Program-made: the position numbers and the translations under genes
The notes under the pieces: generated by a model
What the model was told of the DNA's origin: nothing
Seen by the model: the letters and a program-made list of their open reading frames with translations, nothing else
The model's database searches: none
Part shown: positions 25,957 through 36,203 of the stretch, piece after piece
Numbering within the stretch: the stretch's first letter is position 1
How the letters are laid out: each line of letters starts with the position of its first letter
Origin: Marinomonas sp. SBI8L
GTDB lineage: Bacteria > Pseudomonadota > Gammaproteobacteria > Pseudomonadales > Marinomonadaceae
Length of the DNA stretch: 64,000 nt
Reading direction: 5' to 3'
NCBI RefSeq assembly: GCF_001624705.1
Contig: NZ_JSEO01000005.1
Location: 62,001-126,000, forward strand

Positions 25957-27174
25957 GTGACTGAACAAGTAACGAGAGCAACATTTGACGAAGTAATGGT
26001 ACCAAACTATGCACCTTCCGCTGTCATCCCAGTGCGTGGTGAGGGCTCTCGAGTGTGGGATACTGAAAACAATGAATACATTGATTTTGCAGGCGGCATT
26101 GCAGTAACAGCATTGGGCCATTCACATCCGAAACTCGTTGACGTTATGCGTCAACAGGCGGGTCAAATTTGGCACCTTGCAAACGTAATGACTAACGAAC
26201 CAGCACTGCGTTTAGCTAAAAAACTAACTGAAAAAACTTTCGCTGACAGAGTCTTCTTCTGTAACAGTGGTGGTGAAGCGAATGAAGCGGCATTTAAACT
26301 AGTACGTCGTTATGCTTTTGACCACTATGGCGAGCAAAAACACGAAATCATTGCTTTTAATAAGTCTTTCCATGGCCGTACACTTTTCACAGTATCTGTC
26401 GGTGGCCAAGCTAAATATAAAGAAGGTTTCGAACCAACTCCAGGCGGCATTAGCCACTGTGATTACAACAACATTGATCAACTAAAAGCACTTATTTCTG
26501 ATCGCACTTGTGCTGTTGTAATGGAACCAATTCAAGGTGAAGGCGGAATTATCCCTGCTGACGTTGAGTTTGCTAAACAAGTACGTGAATTATGTGATGA
26601 GCACAACGCACTATTAGTATTTGATGAAGTGCAATCAGGTGTTGGCCGTACGGGTACTTTCTTCGCTTACGAGCAACTAGGTGTTAAGCCAGATGTACTA
26701 ACTTCTGCAAAAGCATTAGGTAACGGTTTCCCTGTTGGCGCTATGTTAGCAACTGAAAAAGCAGCTAAGAGCTTAGCATTTGGTACTCACGGTAGTACTT
26801 ATGGCGGTAACCCTATGGCATGCGCTATTGCTGAAGCAGTTATCGATATCGTAGATACTCCAGAAGTATTAGAGGGTGTTGAGAAGCGTCGTCAGCTATT
26901 CGTTGAAGGCCTTAACGCCATCAATGAAAAACACAACCTTTTCAAAGAAGTTCGCGGCATGGGTCTTCTAGTTGGCGCTGAAGTTGTTGATGCTTATGCA
27001 GGTAAAGCCGCACTATTCATTAAAGCGGCAGCAAAAGAAGGTCTGTTCATTCTTGTTGCAGGTCCAAATGTTGTCCGTTTTGCACCTTCTCTAATTATCC
27101 CAGAAGAAGATATTAAAGAAGGTCTAGCAAGATTCGAAAAAGCCGTTGCTGCTGTAATTGCAGAAAACGCTTAA
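25957..27174 (+). CDS. aruC: Succinylornithine/acetylornithine transaminase (AruC/AstC/ArgD type)
   Basis: This 405-residue class III PLP aminotransferase has the cofactor lysine in [10 protein letters not shown] at residue 252 and the conserved aspartate in [13 protein letters not shown]. The family transfers the delta-amino group of N-succinylornithine or N-acetylornithine to 2-oxoglutarate, giving glutamate. Next to gdhB and argR, a role in arginine catabolism (AruC/AstC) is favoured; a biosynthetic ArgD role cannot be excluded, since one enzyme often does both. It ends in a strong terminator. The other aru genes are not in this window. Confidence 0.88.
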   Translation: MTEQVTRATFDEVMVPNYAPSAVIPVRGEGSRVWDTENNEYIDFAGGIAVTALGHSHPKLVDVMRQQAGQIWHLANVMTNEPALRLAKKLTEKTFADRVFFCNSGGEANEAAFKLVRRYAFDHYGEQKHEIIAFNKSFHGRTLFTVSVGGQAKYKEGFEPTPGGISHCDYNNIDQLKALISDRTCAVVMEPIQGEGGIIPADVEFAKQVRELCDEHNALLVFDEVQSGVGRTGTFFAYEQLGVKPDVLTSAKALGNGFPVGAMLATEKAAKSLAFGTHGSTYGGNPMACAIAEAVIDIVDTPEVLEGVEKRRQLFVEGLNAINEKHNLFKEVRGMGLLVGAEVVDAYAGKAALFIKAAAKEGLFILVAGPNVVRFAPSLIIPEEDIKEGLARFEKAVAAVIAENA

Positions 27175-27191
27175 TTTTTCGAACCTAAATA

Positions 27192-27224
27192 AAAACCCAA
27201 TCTGTTTTGCAGGTTGGGTTTTTT
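27192..27224 (+). terminator. Terminator after aruC
   Basis: A 9-bp stem (AAAACCCAA with TTGGGTTTT) and a run of six T form a strong rho-independent terminator, also AT-flanked on the other strand. Confidence 0.9.
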
Positions 27225-27340
27225 ATTAACTAAAATTCCTCCTCACTGACGTTTTATTGCAGCAGGGAAACTCCTTGTATGACAATAAAGTATGTTAGGC
27301 TTAAATCATCATTATTTCACCTTATCAATAAGAGAGACTC

Positions 27341-27631
27341 ATGGGCATTTTTTCTGGCATTAAAAATCTATTCAGTGGATCTGGCGAAGCAGAAGTAAAA
27401 GCAGAAGAAGCAGTCGAGTATAAAGGCTTCAACATCATTCCGGCGCCAATGTCAGAAGGTGGTCAATATCGCGTTGCTGCGACAATTACTCAAACCGTCA
27501 GTGAAGATGAAGTTAAAACTCACAACTTCATTCGTTCAGATCTGATTCCAAACAGAGATGAATGTATTAGCATTACATTACGCAAAGCTAAAATGATGAT
27601 AGACCAACAGGGTGATCGCATTTTTAGCTAA
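27341..27631 (+). CDS. HlyU-family protein (PF10115)
   Basis: This 96-residue protein fits the small HlyU domain family (PF10115): YKGFNIIPAPMSEGGQYRVA, then NFIRSDL, and a C-terminal TLRKAKMMIDQQGDRIF. The Pfam name carries the label transcriptional activator, but the domain is not the winged helix of Vibrio HlyU and its function is unsettled. The N-terminus starts with GIFSGIKNLFSG, an amphipathic segment. It is a single gene with its own SD (AGAGAG) and no obvious partner. Confidence 0.8.
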   Translation: MGIFSGIKNLFSGSGEAEVKAEEAVEYKGFNIIPAPMSEGGQYRVAATITQTVSEDEVKTHNFIRSDLIPNRDECISITLRKAKMMIDQQGDRIFS

Positions 27632-27678
27632 TCATCAAATAAGGTACAAAACATATTCTGTCTATAAGTGAGCAATTT

Positions 27679-28677
27679 ATGGATGTAGATCTAAGACAAG
27701 CAAACCTCATTGTCAGTGAAGAAGATGATATTTTGGGCTCAGACTTTAAGGCCATTACCCTTAAGCCAGCTGAGCAGCAAATTTGTACCTTAATCCATTA
27801 TCAAGCTCAGGCTAATATAGAACCCGCTGGAATTGCCCTTCTTTATGTTCACGGTTATACGGATTACTTTTATCAAGCAGGGTTAGCTGAGTTTTTCGCA
27901 GAACTTGGTTGTGACTTTTATGCAGTGGATCTGCACGGTTATGGCAGATCTATCCGCCCTTTCCAAGCTGACCACAATAAAAACCAGTTTTCGAACTATT
28001 ATCACGACCTAGATGCCTGCCTTAATACAATGGCAGCAAAAGGCGTAAAACGTTGTGTTATTCTTGGTCATTCCACTGGTGGGCTTATTGTTAGCCGTTA
28101 TCTATCAAACGAATATTCATCAAGATCAGATTCAATTAACATAATAGGCCTTATACTCAACAGCCCATTTTTAAGCCTGCCTATGCCATTAAACGAAGAA
28201 AAGTGGCGCTTACCCTTATATAACTTCATTAGTAAAGCATTGACTCACATAAGCCTTCCAGCAAAAACGGCAACACCTTATGCTCAAACCTTACATGAAA
28301 GCCTAGCTGGCGAATGGGGCTACAGGTTGGATTGGAAGCCTAGCCAAGGCTCCCCACTATCTTTTAATTGGGTGCATAAAATCATTCAAGAACAAGCGCT
28401 TTGCTTACAAACCCAGTGCGATATTCCAACTTTATTGTGCCGCTCTTCAAAAAGCACTTATAAAAGCCCAAATGTGGCAGAGATTAAGCAAGGAGATGGC
28501 GTGTTAGATGTTGAGAACATGGAAGCAAAAGCAAAATGTATTTTTACAGAACTAGACATAGCGATTATAGACAAGGGTTTTCATGACATTTATTTATCAC
28601 CAATTGATGTTCGATTAACTTATTTAGACAAAATTAAACACTGGTTAACTTTCAATTTCATTAAATTTGAAAAATGA
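27679..28677 (+). CDS. Lysophospholipase-like alpha/beta hydrolase
   Basis: This 332-residue hydrolase resembles the serine aminopeptidase S33 / monoglyceride lipase group. It has YVHGYTDYF (oxyanion region), the DLHGYGRS strand, the nucleophile elbow GHSTGG with Ser132, and the late KGFHDIYLS carrying the probable catalytic His. There is no signal peptide. A likely role is hydrolysis of lysophospholipids or monoacylglycerols at the membrane; the substrate is unproven. It stands alone before luxP with about 150 bp between them. Confidence 0.8.
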   Translation: MDVDLRQANLIVSEEDDILGSDFKAITLKPAEQQICTLIHYQAQANIEPAGIALLYVHGYTDYFYQAGLAEFFAELGCDFYAVDLHGYGRSIRPFQADHNKNQFSNYYHDLDACLNTMAAKGVKRCVILGHSTGGLIVSRYLSNEYSSRSDSINIIGLILNSPFLSLPMPLNEEKWRLPLYNFISKALTHISLPAKTATPYAQTLHESLAGEWGYRLDWKPSQGSPLSFNWVHKIIQEQALCLQTQCDIPTLLCRSSKSTYKSPNVAEIKQGDGVLDVENMEAKAKCIFTELDIAIIDKGFHDIYLSPIDVRLTYLDKIKHWLTFNFIKFEK

Positions 28678-28833
28678 GCTGAGTTGTAAATAAACTCAAG
28701 CAAGCACCTTTATTTCCAGTTAAACTAAAGTTATCTGATTGTTTTGTATTATTTAATTTATAGGCATAATGAGTTTTACTTTTTTACTCTCTAGCCACTA
28801 CTAAACATTCATTATTGTTACGGGACCCCTATA

Positions 28834-29952
28834 ATGCATTGCTTAAAGTATTTTTTTACCCTAGCTAGCTTGATGTTATTCAGCCAGCTAAGTATGGCTA
28901 ATGAGCGAGACTTTTGGCTAGTTGACGAATTTATCGAGATGAACCCTGCACAAGAGCCAATTAGCCAATCTTTCTCTGAATTAGTCCGAAAACCCGCTAT
29001 TCCTCTGAGTGTCCCCCCACTGAAACCAGTCAAAATTGCCGTGGTTTATCCTGCAAATCAAATATCTGATTACTGGTTGAGAAGCATACGATCTTTTGAA
29101 GCTCGCCTAAAAGAGCTCGACATTCCGTATGAAATACAATCCTTCTTAACTCAAACAACCAATAACAACTCCCTTAATGAGCAAGCTAAAGAGATCTTAA
29201 CCGCCGTAAATTCAGGCGCAGATTACCTAATCCTGACCCTGTATAAGAAGCAACACAAATCCATCATAGAACGCCTTATCTCTGATAAAAAAACAAAAGT
29301 TATTTTGCAGAATATCACCACACCCATTAAGGATTGGGACAACCAGCAACCTTTCTTATATGTTGGCTTTGACCATGTAAAAGGCACACAACTTCTTTCT
29401 AATTGGTACCAAGATCAAAAGTTACATAGCAATGAATATGGCTTACTCCATTTCCCGAAAGGCTATATTAGCCAAGTAAGAGGTGACAGTTTCGCGCAAT
29501 ATACAGGAGTAAATTCTGACTACAAGTTAGTTAGCAGTTACTATACAGATTCTACTAGGAAAAATTCTTACTCTAACGCAATAAACCTACTTGAAGAGCA
29601 CAACAACCTTGGCTTTATTTATGCGAGCTCTACCGACATCGCTCTAGGTGTCAGTGATGCAATTTCGGAAAAAGGATTACAAAATAAAGTATTGGTGAAT
29701 GGCTGGGGTGGCGGAAGCGCTGAGTTAGCTGCCATAGAAAAAGGTAAATTAGACGTAACTGTCATGCGTATGAACGACGATAATGGCGTTGCTATGGCAG
29801 AAGCAATTAAACTAGATTTAGGCGGTAATGAAGAAAAGGTGCCCGTGATTTACAGTGGTGATTATGTTGTTGTTACAAAAGAGTCTAGTCCTGCTAAAAT
29901 TCAATCACTCAAACAACAAGCGTTTCGCTATTCAGGCGTCGATGACAAATAG
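28834..29952 (+). CDS. luxP: Autoinducer-2 periplasmic binding protein LuxP
   Basis: This 372-residue periplasmic protein has a signal peptide (about 1-22, cleavage before NERD) and closely parallels Vibrio LuxP throughout. All the AI-2 and borate contact residues I can recall are conserved at nearly the same positions: Gln76, Ser78 and Trp81 (ANQISDYW), Asn160 (LQNITTP), Arg216 (VRGD), Thr267 and Asp268 (SSTDIALG), Trp291 (NGWGGGSAEL) and Arg312 (VMRMNDD). In Vibrio, ligand-bound LuxP controls the kinase/phosphatase balance of LuxQ. The kinase gene follows after 20 bp. This is far closer to LuxP than to TorT or sugar-binding proteins. Confidence 0.93.
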   Translation: MHCLKYFFTLASLMLFSQLSMANERDFWLVDEFIEMNPAQEPISQSFSELVRKPAIPLSVPPLKPVKIAVVYPANQISDYWLRSIRSFEARLKELDIPYEIQSFLTQTTNNNSLNEQAKEILTAVNSGADYLILTLYKKQHKSIIERLISDKKTKVILQNITTPIKDWDNQQPFLYVGFDHVKGTQLLSNWYQDQKLHSNEYGLLHFPKGYISQVRGDSFAQYTGVNSDYKLVSSYYTDSTRKNSYSNAINLLEEHNNLGFIYASSTDIALGVSDAISEKGLQNKVLVNGWGGGSAELAAIEKGKLDVTVMRMNDDNGVAMAEAIKLDLGGNEEKVPVIYSGDYVVVTKESSPAKIQSLKQQAFRYSGVDDK

Positions 29953-29972
29953 GCAACATTAGGAAGAAACTA

Positions 29973-31814
29973 ATGAACAAGGTTCGTTCTCTCTACAAGG
30001 TACCTTTATTTGTTGCTATTTCAACTATCATGTTGATTTTGTTTATGGCGGCGGCTGCCATTCAAGTTCGTTCTGTTTCTCGTATTGCCGATACGATAAT
30101 TGATAAGGAAGTTTCAAGCTTCACCCGTCAAACTCACACCAGCTTACAACTCTTCTTCGATAACGTCTTACAGCGTAACCAGCTTTTATTGCAAAGCTCT
30201 GCTGTTAACTTTCAGCTATTAAAATCATTAGAAGACAATGATTCATTAGCTATCATGCAAAACCTCAACTCTCTTTATAACTCAGAACCTAATTCTGGTA
30301 TGGAACTACTGTTTATTATCAGCCCAACCAATCAAGTTCTTTATGATGCCAGCTCCCCTTTCTTTAGTGATGAGCAGAGCCTAAGTGAGTTAAGCCAAAC
30401 ACCCACCAACATGTATAAATGGCGACTTGTTCCTATGAACATGGCTAGCAAGCAACAAGTCATTTTATTTAAAAAAGAAGCTTTAATTTCGCCTAAGAGT
30501 GGGAAAATTTTAGGCTATTTAGCAGGCGGTATCGTATTAAGTGGCCGTATTGCCATGCTTAACCAAGCTAGAAGCTATGTGGATATCGACAGTGTTGCCC
30601 TAAGGTACAATAATGAAATTCTTGCAGAAAGCACCAAGGGTAGCTTGATCATCCGCGATCATGTCAATGCCTTATTGACACCTAAAGCTCAAACAGAAGA
30701 AGAGCTTGCAGAATTGAAACCACAACTTAGCAAGTATAAAAATCACTTTGTTGGTCGTTATCCTATTATCATAGCCAACCTAGAATCTGAGTTAGAATTT
30801 ATTACCCTTTTATCAAGCTCTTCCTTTGACACCTTAAATACAGAATATAAGTATCAAGCGAGCTTTCTCTTAATCACCCTCTTTACCTTTGCCATTGTTG
30901 CCTCACTGATTGTGATTGGCATAGCAATCAGGCCTTTAATGCAGATTATTGCCGCCGCTCGACAAGCCATTGATAAAAATGAAGCCATGCAAACACAGAC
31001 AAGTGTGATTAAAGAATATGATGAGCTAGGTGGCACATTAAGTCAGTTGATTGAATCCTCCAGCACTCAAAAGCACGAGCTCAACCACCTAAACAAACAA
31101 CTAAAACAAAACGTAAAAGAGTTAGAGCAATCTAATAAAGAGTTAGACAATATTACTTATATTGCCTCCCATGACCTCAAGTCACCTCTAAGAGGGATTA
31201 GCCTGCTAACCCAATGGTTAAGCCATGAGTTAGGCAATAAATTACGCCCAGAAGCTAGTGATAAGATTCAGCTTTTAAGTCAAAGAGTAAATAGCATGGA
31301 AGCCATCTTAGAGCGCATGCTAGGTTATTCTAAAGTAGGTAAAAAAGGCCACGAACTCGCCCCTGTTGATAGTAAAAAACTCTGCCAAAGCGTTTTCTCG
31401 AATGCGCAGCATGATAAAGAAAACAGCTTAACTTTAAATGGTGACTTCCCTATTTTCACCACCTACCGTACGCCATTTGAGCAAGTTATGCGCCACTTGA
31501 TTGATAATGCGCTCAAGCATAACCCTTCACCTAAGGCACAGGTCAGTATCGAAGTCGAAGAACAAGAAGGTTATTACCACTTCAAGATTTCAGACAATGG
31601 CCCTGGCATATCAGCACCATTGCAAGCGGCAATACAATCTAACGAAACGCTGAACGATACCCCGCAATTATTGAATATAGGTATTGGCTTAAATATGGCG
31701 AAAAAAATCACTCGCCTTTATGAGGGTAAACTCACCATTATCTTAAGCAATGAAAGAGGCACCTCTATTCTCTTTACTTGGCCAGCGAGACCTTCGGCAC
31801 TTAATATAAATTAA
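29973..31814 (+). CDS. LuxQ-like AI-2 sensor histidine kinase without receiver domain
   Basis: This 613-residue inner-membrane kinase sits 20 bp after luxP. TM1 spans about 10-31 and TM2 about 297-318, enclosing a LuxQ-like periplasmic domain in which SPKSGKILGYLAGGIVL matches the LuxQ pattern. A HAMP-like linker and coiled coil lead to the DHp helix with phospho-acceptor His400 (ASHDLKSPLRG). The ATPase has the N box with Asn512 (DNALKHN), G1 DNGPGIS and G2 GIGLNMAKK. The protein ends here: unlike the roughly 860-residue hybrid LuxQ of Vibrio harveyi, there is no receiver domain. Its phosphate must go to a separate response regulator. The last 4 bp overlap the convergent SDR gene. Confidence 0.87.
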   Translation: MNKVRSLYKVPLFVAISTIMLILFMAAAAIQVRSVSRIADTIIDKEVSSFTRQTHTSLQLFFDNVLQRNQLLLQSSAVNFQLLKSLEDNDSLAIMQNLNSLYNSEPNSGMELLFIISPTNQVLYDASSPFFSDEQSLSELSQTPTNMYKWRLVPMNMASKQQVILFKKEALISPKSGKILGYLAGGIVLSGRIAMLNQARSYVDIDSVALRYNNEILAESTKGSLIIRDHVNALLTPKAQTEEELAELKPQLSKYKNHFVGRYPIIIANLESELEFITLLSSSSFDTLNTEYKYQASFLLITLFTFAIVASLIVIGIAIRPLMQIIAAARQAIDKNEAMQTQTSVIKEYDELGGTLSQLIESSSTQKHELNHLNKQLKQNVKELEQSNKELDNITYIASHDLKSPLRGISLLTQWLSHELGNKLRPEASDKIQLLSQRVNSMEAILERMLGYSKVGKKGHELAPVDSKKLCQSVFSNAQHDKENSLTLNGDFPIFTTYRTPFEQVMRHLIDNALKHNPSPKAQVSIEVEEQEGYYHFKISDNGPGISAPLQAAIQSNETLNDTPQLLNIGIGLNMAKKITRLYEGKLTIILSNERGTSILFTWPARPSALNIN

Positions 31815-32644
31815 CTGCCACCTTTTATTAGCACAGCATCTAACCAAGCAATAGGAAAAATACGCTTTAAAAACGCCATCAAGTAGGTAGGAAAAGTCAC
31901 AAAGTACCTAGCTTTTGGCTTATCCGACTCAAGTGCATGAATCAGTTTTTTCACCACAGCGTCCGATGGTAAGGTGAAGCTAGAATTAGACTTTGAGGCA
32001 CTTAACCGGCTCATAGCCGCTTCATAACCTTCCTTGTGTCGGCTCGCTTTAATATCAACATTATCTTTTAGCGCAATTAAAGCATTCGCTCGAAAAGCGG
32101 TTTCAATTGGGCCAGGTTCAATGAGCGAAACCTTTACTTGTGTGCCTTTCAACTCCAATCTCAAAGTATCCGTTAGCCCTTCTAAGGCAAATTTAGACGC
32201 GTTATAAGCCCCTCTAAATGGCATAGCAACCAAGCCTAATACAGAACTGTTTTGTACAATGCGTCCCTCCCCTTGCTCTAACATATGCTTTACTGCCAAG
32301 CCTGTTAGGGTATGTGTACCAAAGACATTCGTTTCAAACTGCAAGCGCAGCGCGTGAGTTGTTAAGTCTTCCACTGCACCTGGTTGTCCATAAGCGCCAT
32401 TATTAAAAACGGCATCTAATTTACCACCAGCAATCTCAAGCGTTTTTTCAAACCCTGATTCAGTTGAAGCATCGTCAGACAAGTCCAGCTGAATCACATG
32501 TTTTAAACCTAATGATTCAAGCGTATTAATATCTTTAAACTGACGACAGGAGGCTATGACTAACCAACCTCTATCTTGCAAAGTTTGCGCGGCGCACAAA
32601 CCAATCCCAGTCGAACACCCCGTAATTAAAATTGATTTTTGCAT
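31811..32644 (-). CDS. Short-chain dehydrogenase/reductase
   Basis: This 277-residue classical SDR has the nucleotide motif TGCSTGIG at residues 8-15, the NNGAYG segment, and the catalytic Ser and YNASK. It resembles the YbbO/retinol-dehydrogenase-like group, with a C-terminal hydrophobic tail. The substrate is unknown. It converges on the LuxQ-like gene with a 4-bp overlap of the 3' ends, which would place antisense transcription at the kinase terminus. Confidence 0.85.
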   Translation of the reverse strand: MQKSILITGCSTGIGLCAAQTLQDRGWLVIASCRQFKDINTLESLGLKHVIQLDLSDDASTESGFEKTLEIAGGKLDAVFNNGAYGQPGAVEDLTTHALRLQFETNVFGTHTLTGLAVKHMLEQGEGRIVQNSSVLGLVAMPFRGAYNASKFALEGLTDTLRLELKGTQVKVSLIEPGPIETAFRANALIALKDNVDIKASRHKEGYEAAMSRLSASKSNSSFTLPSDAVVKKLIHALESDKPKARYFVTFPTYLMAFLKRIFPIAWLDAVLIKGGS

Positions 32645-32709
32645 GACATGCCTTAGTAAAAAAGTTGGCCATAGCTTACCTGAATACCTTCTCTAAATGC
32701 CAAAACAAA

Positions 32710-32738
32710 AAAGCCCTGTCAAGTCATGATAGGGCTTT
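32710..32738 (-). terminator. Terminator after fghA
   Basis: A 12-bp stem (AAAGCCCTGTCA with TGATAGGGCTTT, one G-T wobble) with a 5-base loop is followed by a T-rich run on the minus strand. Confidence 0.87.
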
Positions 32739-32765
32739 AAGCGATAAACCTATGTAATTACAAAA

Positions 32766-33605
32766 CTAGCTTAATGCTTTAGCATGATGTTCAAGATGAT
32801 CATCAATAAAGCTTGCTATAAAAAAGTAGCTGTGATCATAACCCACTTGATGACGCATCGTCAGAGGATGGTTATTCACATCACAGGCAAGCTCTAGAGC
32901 ATCCGGTTTTAATTGCTCAGCAAGGAAGTCATCGGCATCACCTTGGTCTACCAAGATGGCTAGCTTCTCTTCTGCCTGACTAATCAAAAGACTCGCATCC
33001 CATTCTTCCCAAAGCTTTTCATCGTGTCCTAAATACCCAGTGAAAGCCTTTTTTCCCCAAGGGCATTGAGTCGGATTACTAATAGGTGCAAAAGCAGAAA
33101 CCGATTGGTAAGCGCCCGGATTCTTCAAAGCGCAAACTAAAGCACCATGCCCACCCATAGAGTGACCACTGATTGATTTCTTATCCGTTACCGGGAAGTT
33201 TGCTTGAATAACCTGAGGTAGCTCAGACACAACATAATCATACATATGATAAGTCTGGTCATAAGGCGCTTGAGTAGCATTAAGGTAAAAACCTGCGGCA
33301 CTGCCAAAGTCATAGCTTTCATGTTCACCAGGGTAATCACTGCCCCTTGGGCTAGTATCGGGACACACTATGGCTAAGCCTAATTTAGCAGCAAGACGCT
33401 GAGCGCCGGATTTTTGCATGAAGTTTTCATCATTACAGGTAAGGCCAGATAACCAATAAAGCACAGGTACCTTACTTGTCTCAGCTTGAGGCGGTAAATA
33501 AATGGCAAAAATCATATCACCTTTTACCGACTCACTTTGATGGCGATAACGTTTTATCCAACCACCATAAGATTTTGTACTAGAGAGCAGTTCTGGTTGA
33601 CTCAT
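32766..33605 (-). CDS. fghA: S-formylglutathione hydrolase
   Basis: This 279-residue esterase-D family enzyme hydrolyses S-formylglutathione to glutathione and formate, the second step of formaldehyde detoxification. It has the nucleophile elbow SGHSMGGHGAL, the LSGLTCNDENF segment typical of FghA, and the C-terminal DHSYFFIASFI with the catalytic His. It follows frmA on the same strand, with a terminator-like hairpin between the two. Confidence 0.95.
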   Translation of the reverse strand: MSQPELLSSTKSYGGWIKRYRHQSESVKGDMIFAIYLPPQAETSKVPVLYWLSGLTCNDENFMQKSGAQRLAAKLGLAIVCPDTSPRGSDYPGEHESYDFGSAAGFYLNATQAPYDQTYHMYDYVVSELPQVIQANFPVTDKKSISGHSMGGHGALVCALKNPGAYQSVSAFAPISNPTQCPWGKKAFTGYLGHDEKLWEEWDASLLISQAEEKLAILVDQGDADDFLAEQLKPDALELACDVNNHPLTMRHQVGYDHSYFFIASFIDDHLEHHAKALS

Positions 33606-33642
33606 GTTATTTTCCTTTAGTAAAAATGATCCATAAAAAGCA

Positions 33643-33666
33643 AAGCCCTACAAAAAAGTAGGGCTT
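33643..33666 (-). terminator. Terminator-like hairpin between frmA and fghA
   Basis: A perfect 9-bp stem (AAGCCCTAC and complement) with a 6-base loop is followed on the minus strand by TTTGCTTTTT. It would reduce read-through from frmA into fghA, implying a separate fghA promoter or deliberate attenuation. Confidence 0.75.
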
Positions 33667-33671
33667 AGATG

Positions 33672-34802
<1,131 letters not shown>

Positions 34803-34956
34803 TTATCTATTTAATTAAATAAGTCACAAAAGCCAGCACACAGGCTGAGTACTTTTGTCATTGCTTAATACAGAGTGTAGCCCTATTTAATTAATAAGAT
34901 AATGACACAAGAAGTAAGTTATTATTGCTGTACAGCAACAATCGAAAGAGATGATT

Positions 34957-35862
34957 ATGAAACATTGGGATGGAATAGAAGCTTTTGTCGAAGTCGTACG
35001 TCAAGGTAGCTTCTCTGCGGCGGCCGAAAAACTCCACGTATCAGCGTCACATATTAGCCGCTTAGTTTCTCAATTAGAGAAGCGTCTTGATTCAACGCTC
35101 TTATTTCGTACGACCCGAAGTATTCGACTGAGTGAAGCAGGCTCTCTCTATTACCAACAATGTAGCCAATTACTCGACTCCATTGATAGTGCCGAAGAGA
35201 TGGTAACTAGTTTAAACCAATCGCCTGTCGGGCATCTTCGTATCAGTTGCGCCACTACCTTTGGCGAACGCTTTATTGCCCCCAGGGTAAATGATTTTTT
35301 ACTCACCCACCCAAAAATTCAATTAGATTTGCACCTAACAAATCGTGAGGTAGACCTGATTGATGAAGGCTATGACCTTGCAATTCGCTTAGGCACATTA
35401 AAAAGCTCCAGCTTACTCGCCAGACGCCTATGCGATCGAGTGGAACATGTATGCGCCTCGGCTCATTACATCGCCCGTTACGGCATGCCTCATACCTTAT
35501 CTGAATTGAGTAAACACCAATGTTTACAAGGTTCTAAAGACGTATGGACCTTTATGCAGGATAAACAAAAGCGAGAAGTCAAAATCAACGCCAATTGGCG
35601 CAGCAACTCAGGCCCAGCATTACTAGATGCTACGCTCAAAGGTTTAGGAATCGCTCAACTGCCCGATTATTATGTAGCGTCATACATAGCCAGTGGTGAA
35701 CTCATCCCGATATTAAGCCAGTATCAATACCCTTATACAGGCGTATGGCTGGTTTATCCCAAAGCTCGCCAACAATCTCCTAAGTTAAAGCTACTCTGTG
35801 ATCATTTAATCGACTCCTTCCGTACAGGCGCTAACGAATCGCCTATAACAATGAATGGATGA
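34957..35862 (+). CDS. LysR-family regulator divergent from frmA
   Basis: This 301-residue LysR regulator has an N-terminal winged helix (FVEVVRQGSFSAAAEKLHVSAS) and a periplasmic-binding-like effector domain (about 90-295). The start at 34957 is chosen because GAAAGAG sits 6 bp upstream; an ATG at 34951 abuts that site. It faces frmA across about 170 bp, so it probably controls frmA and possibly itself. The effector is unknown, though an aldehyde or glutathione adduct would fit. No FrmR is present here. Confidence 0.87.
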   Translation: MKHWDGIEAFVEVVRQGSFSAAAEKLHVSASHISRLVSQLEKRLDSTLLFRTTRSIRLSEAGSLYYQQCSQLLDSIDSAEEMVTSLNQSPVGHLRISCATTFGERFIAPRVNDFLLTHPKIQLDLHLTNREVDLIDEGYDLAIRLGTLKSSSLLARRLCDRVEHVCASAHYIARYGMPHTLSELSKHQCLQGSKDVWTFMQDKQKREVKINANWRSNSGPALLDATLKGLGIAQLPDYYVASYIASGELIPILSQYQYPYTGVWLVYPKARQQSPKLKLLCDHLIDSFRTGANESPITMNG

Positions 35863-35929
35863 AAGATTACTTCATCTGCTAGAATCCAGCCCATTAGACA
35901 GTGCAGAATAAAGTAAGGTAGAAAAAACA

Positions 35930-36190
35930 ATGATTTCAGAAACAGATTTGATACGCATCGCGCGCGAAACCATGCCTTTTGGCAAGTATCAAGGTAAGCT
36001 GATTATTGATGTACCAGAAGAATATTTAATCTGGCTTAAGAATAAAGGTTGGCCAGAAGGCAAACTAGGTAACTGGCTAGAACTCGCTTTAGAAGTAAAA
36101 GTTAACGGCCTTGAATCTCTCGTTGAACCACTCAGAGAAAAGCCTAAGACACCCAAGAAAAAGCCACCAGCACAATTTAAATTTGATTAA
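35930..36190 (+). CDS. DUF3820 family protein
   Basis: This 86-residue protein has the DUF3820 core MPFGKYQGKLIIDVPEEYL followed by a basic, Lys/Pro-rich tail. Pseudomonas relatives are annotated as a quorum-sensing-regulated factor, but no molecular function is established. The fold is small and cytoplasmic. It converges on the membrane coiled-coil gene at 36204 with 13 bp between the stops. Confidence 0.82.
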   Translation: MISETDLIRIARETMPFGKYQGKLIIDVPEEYLIWLKNKGWPEGKLGNWLELALEVKVNGLESLVEPLREKPKTPKKKPPAQFKFD

Positions 36191-36203
36191 CGAGCCAGTC
36201 GCT

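Noticed and set aside
27341-27631. HlyU-family protein as a hemolysin-activating winged helix regulator
   Set aside because: At 96 residues it has no helix-turn-helix. It belongs to the differently folded PF10115 family despite the shared name.
28834-29952. LuxP homologue as TorT or a ribose-binding protein
   Set aside because: The AI-2-contact residues and the NGWGGGSAEL and VMRMNDD segments follow LuxP closely, and a LuxQ-like kinase is next to it.
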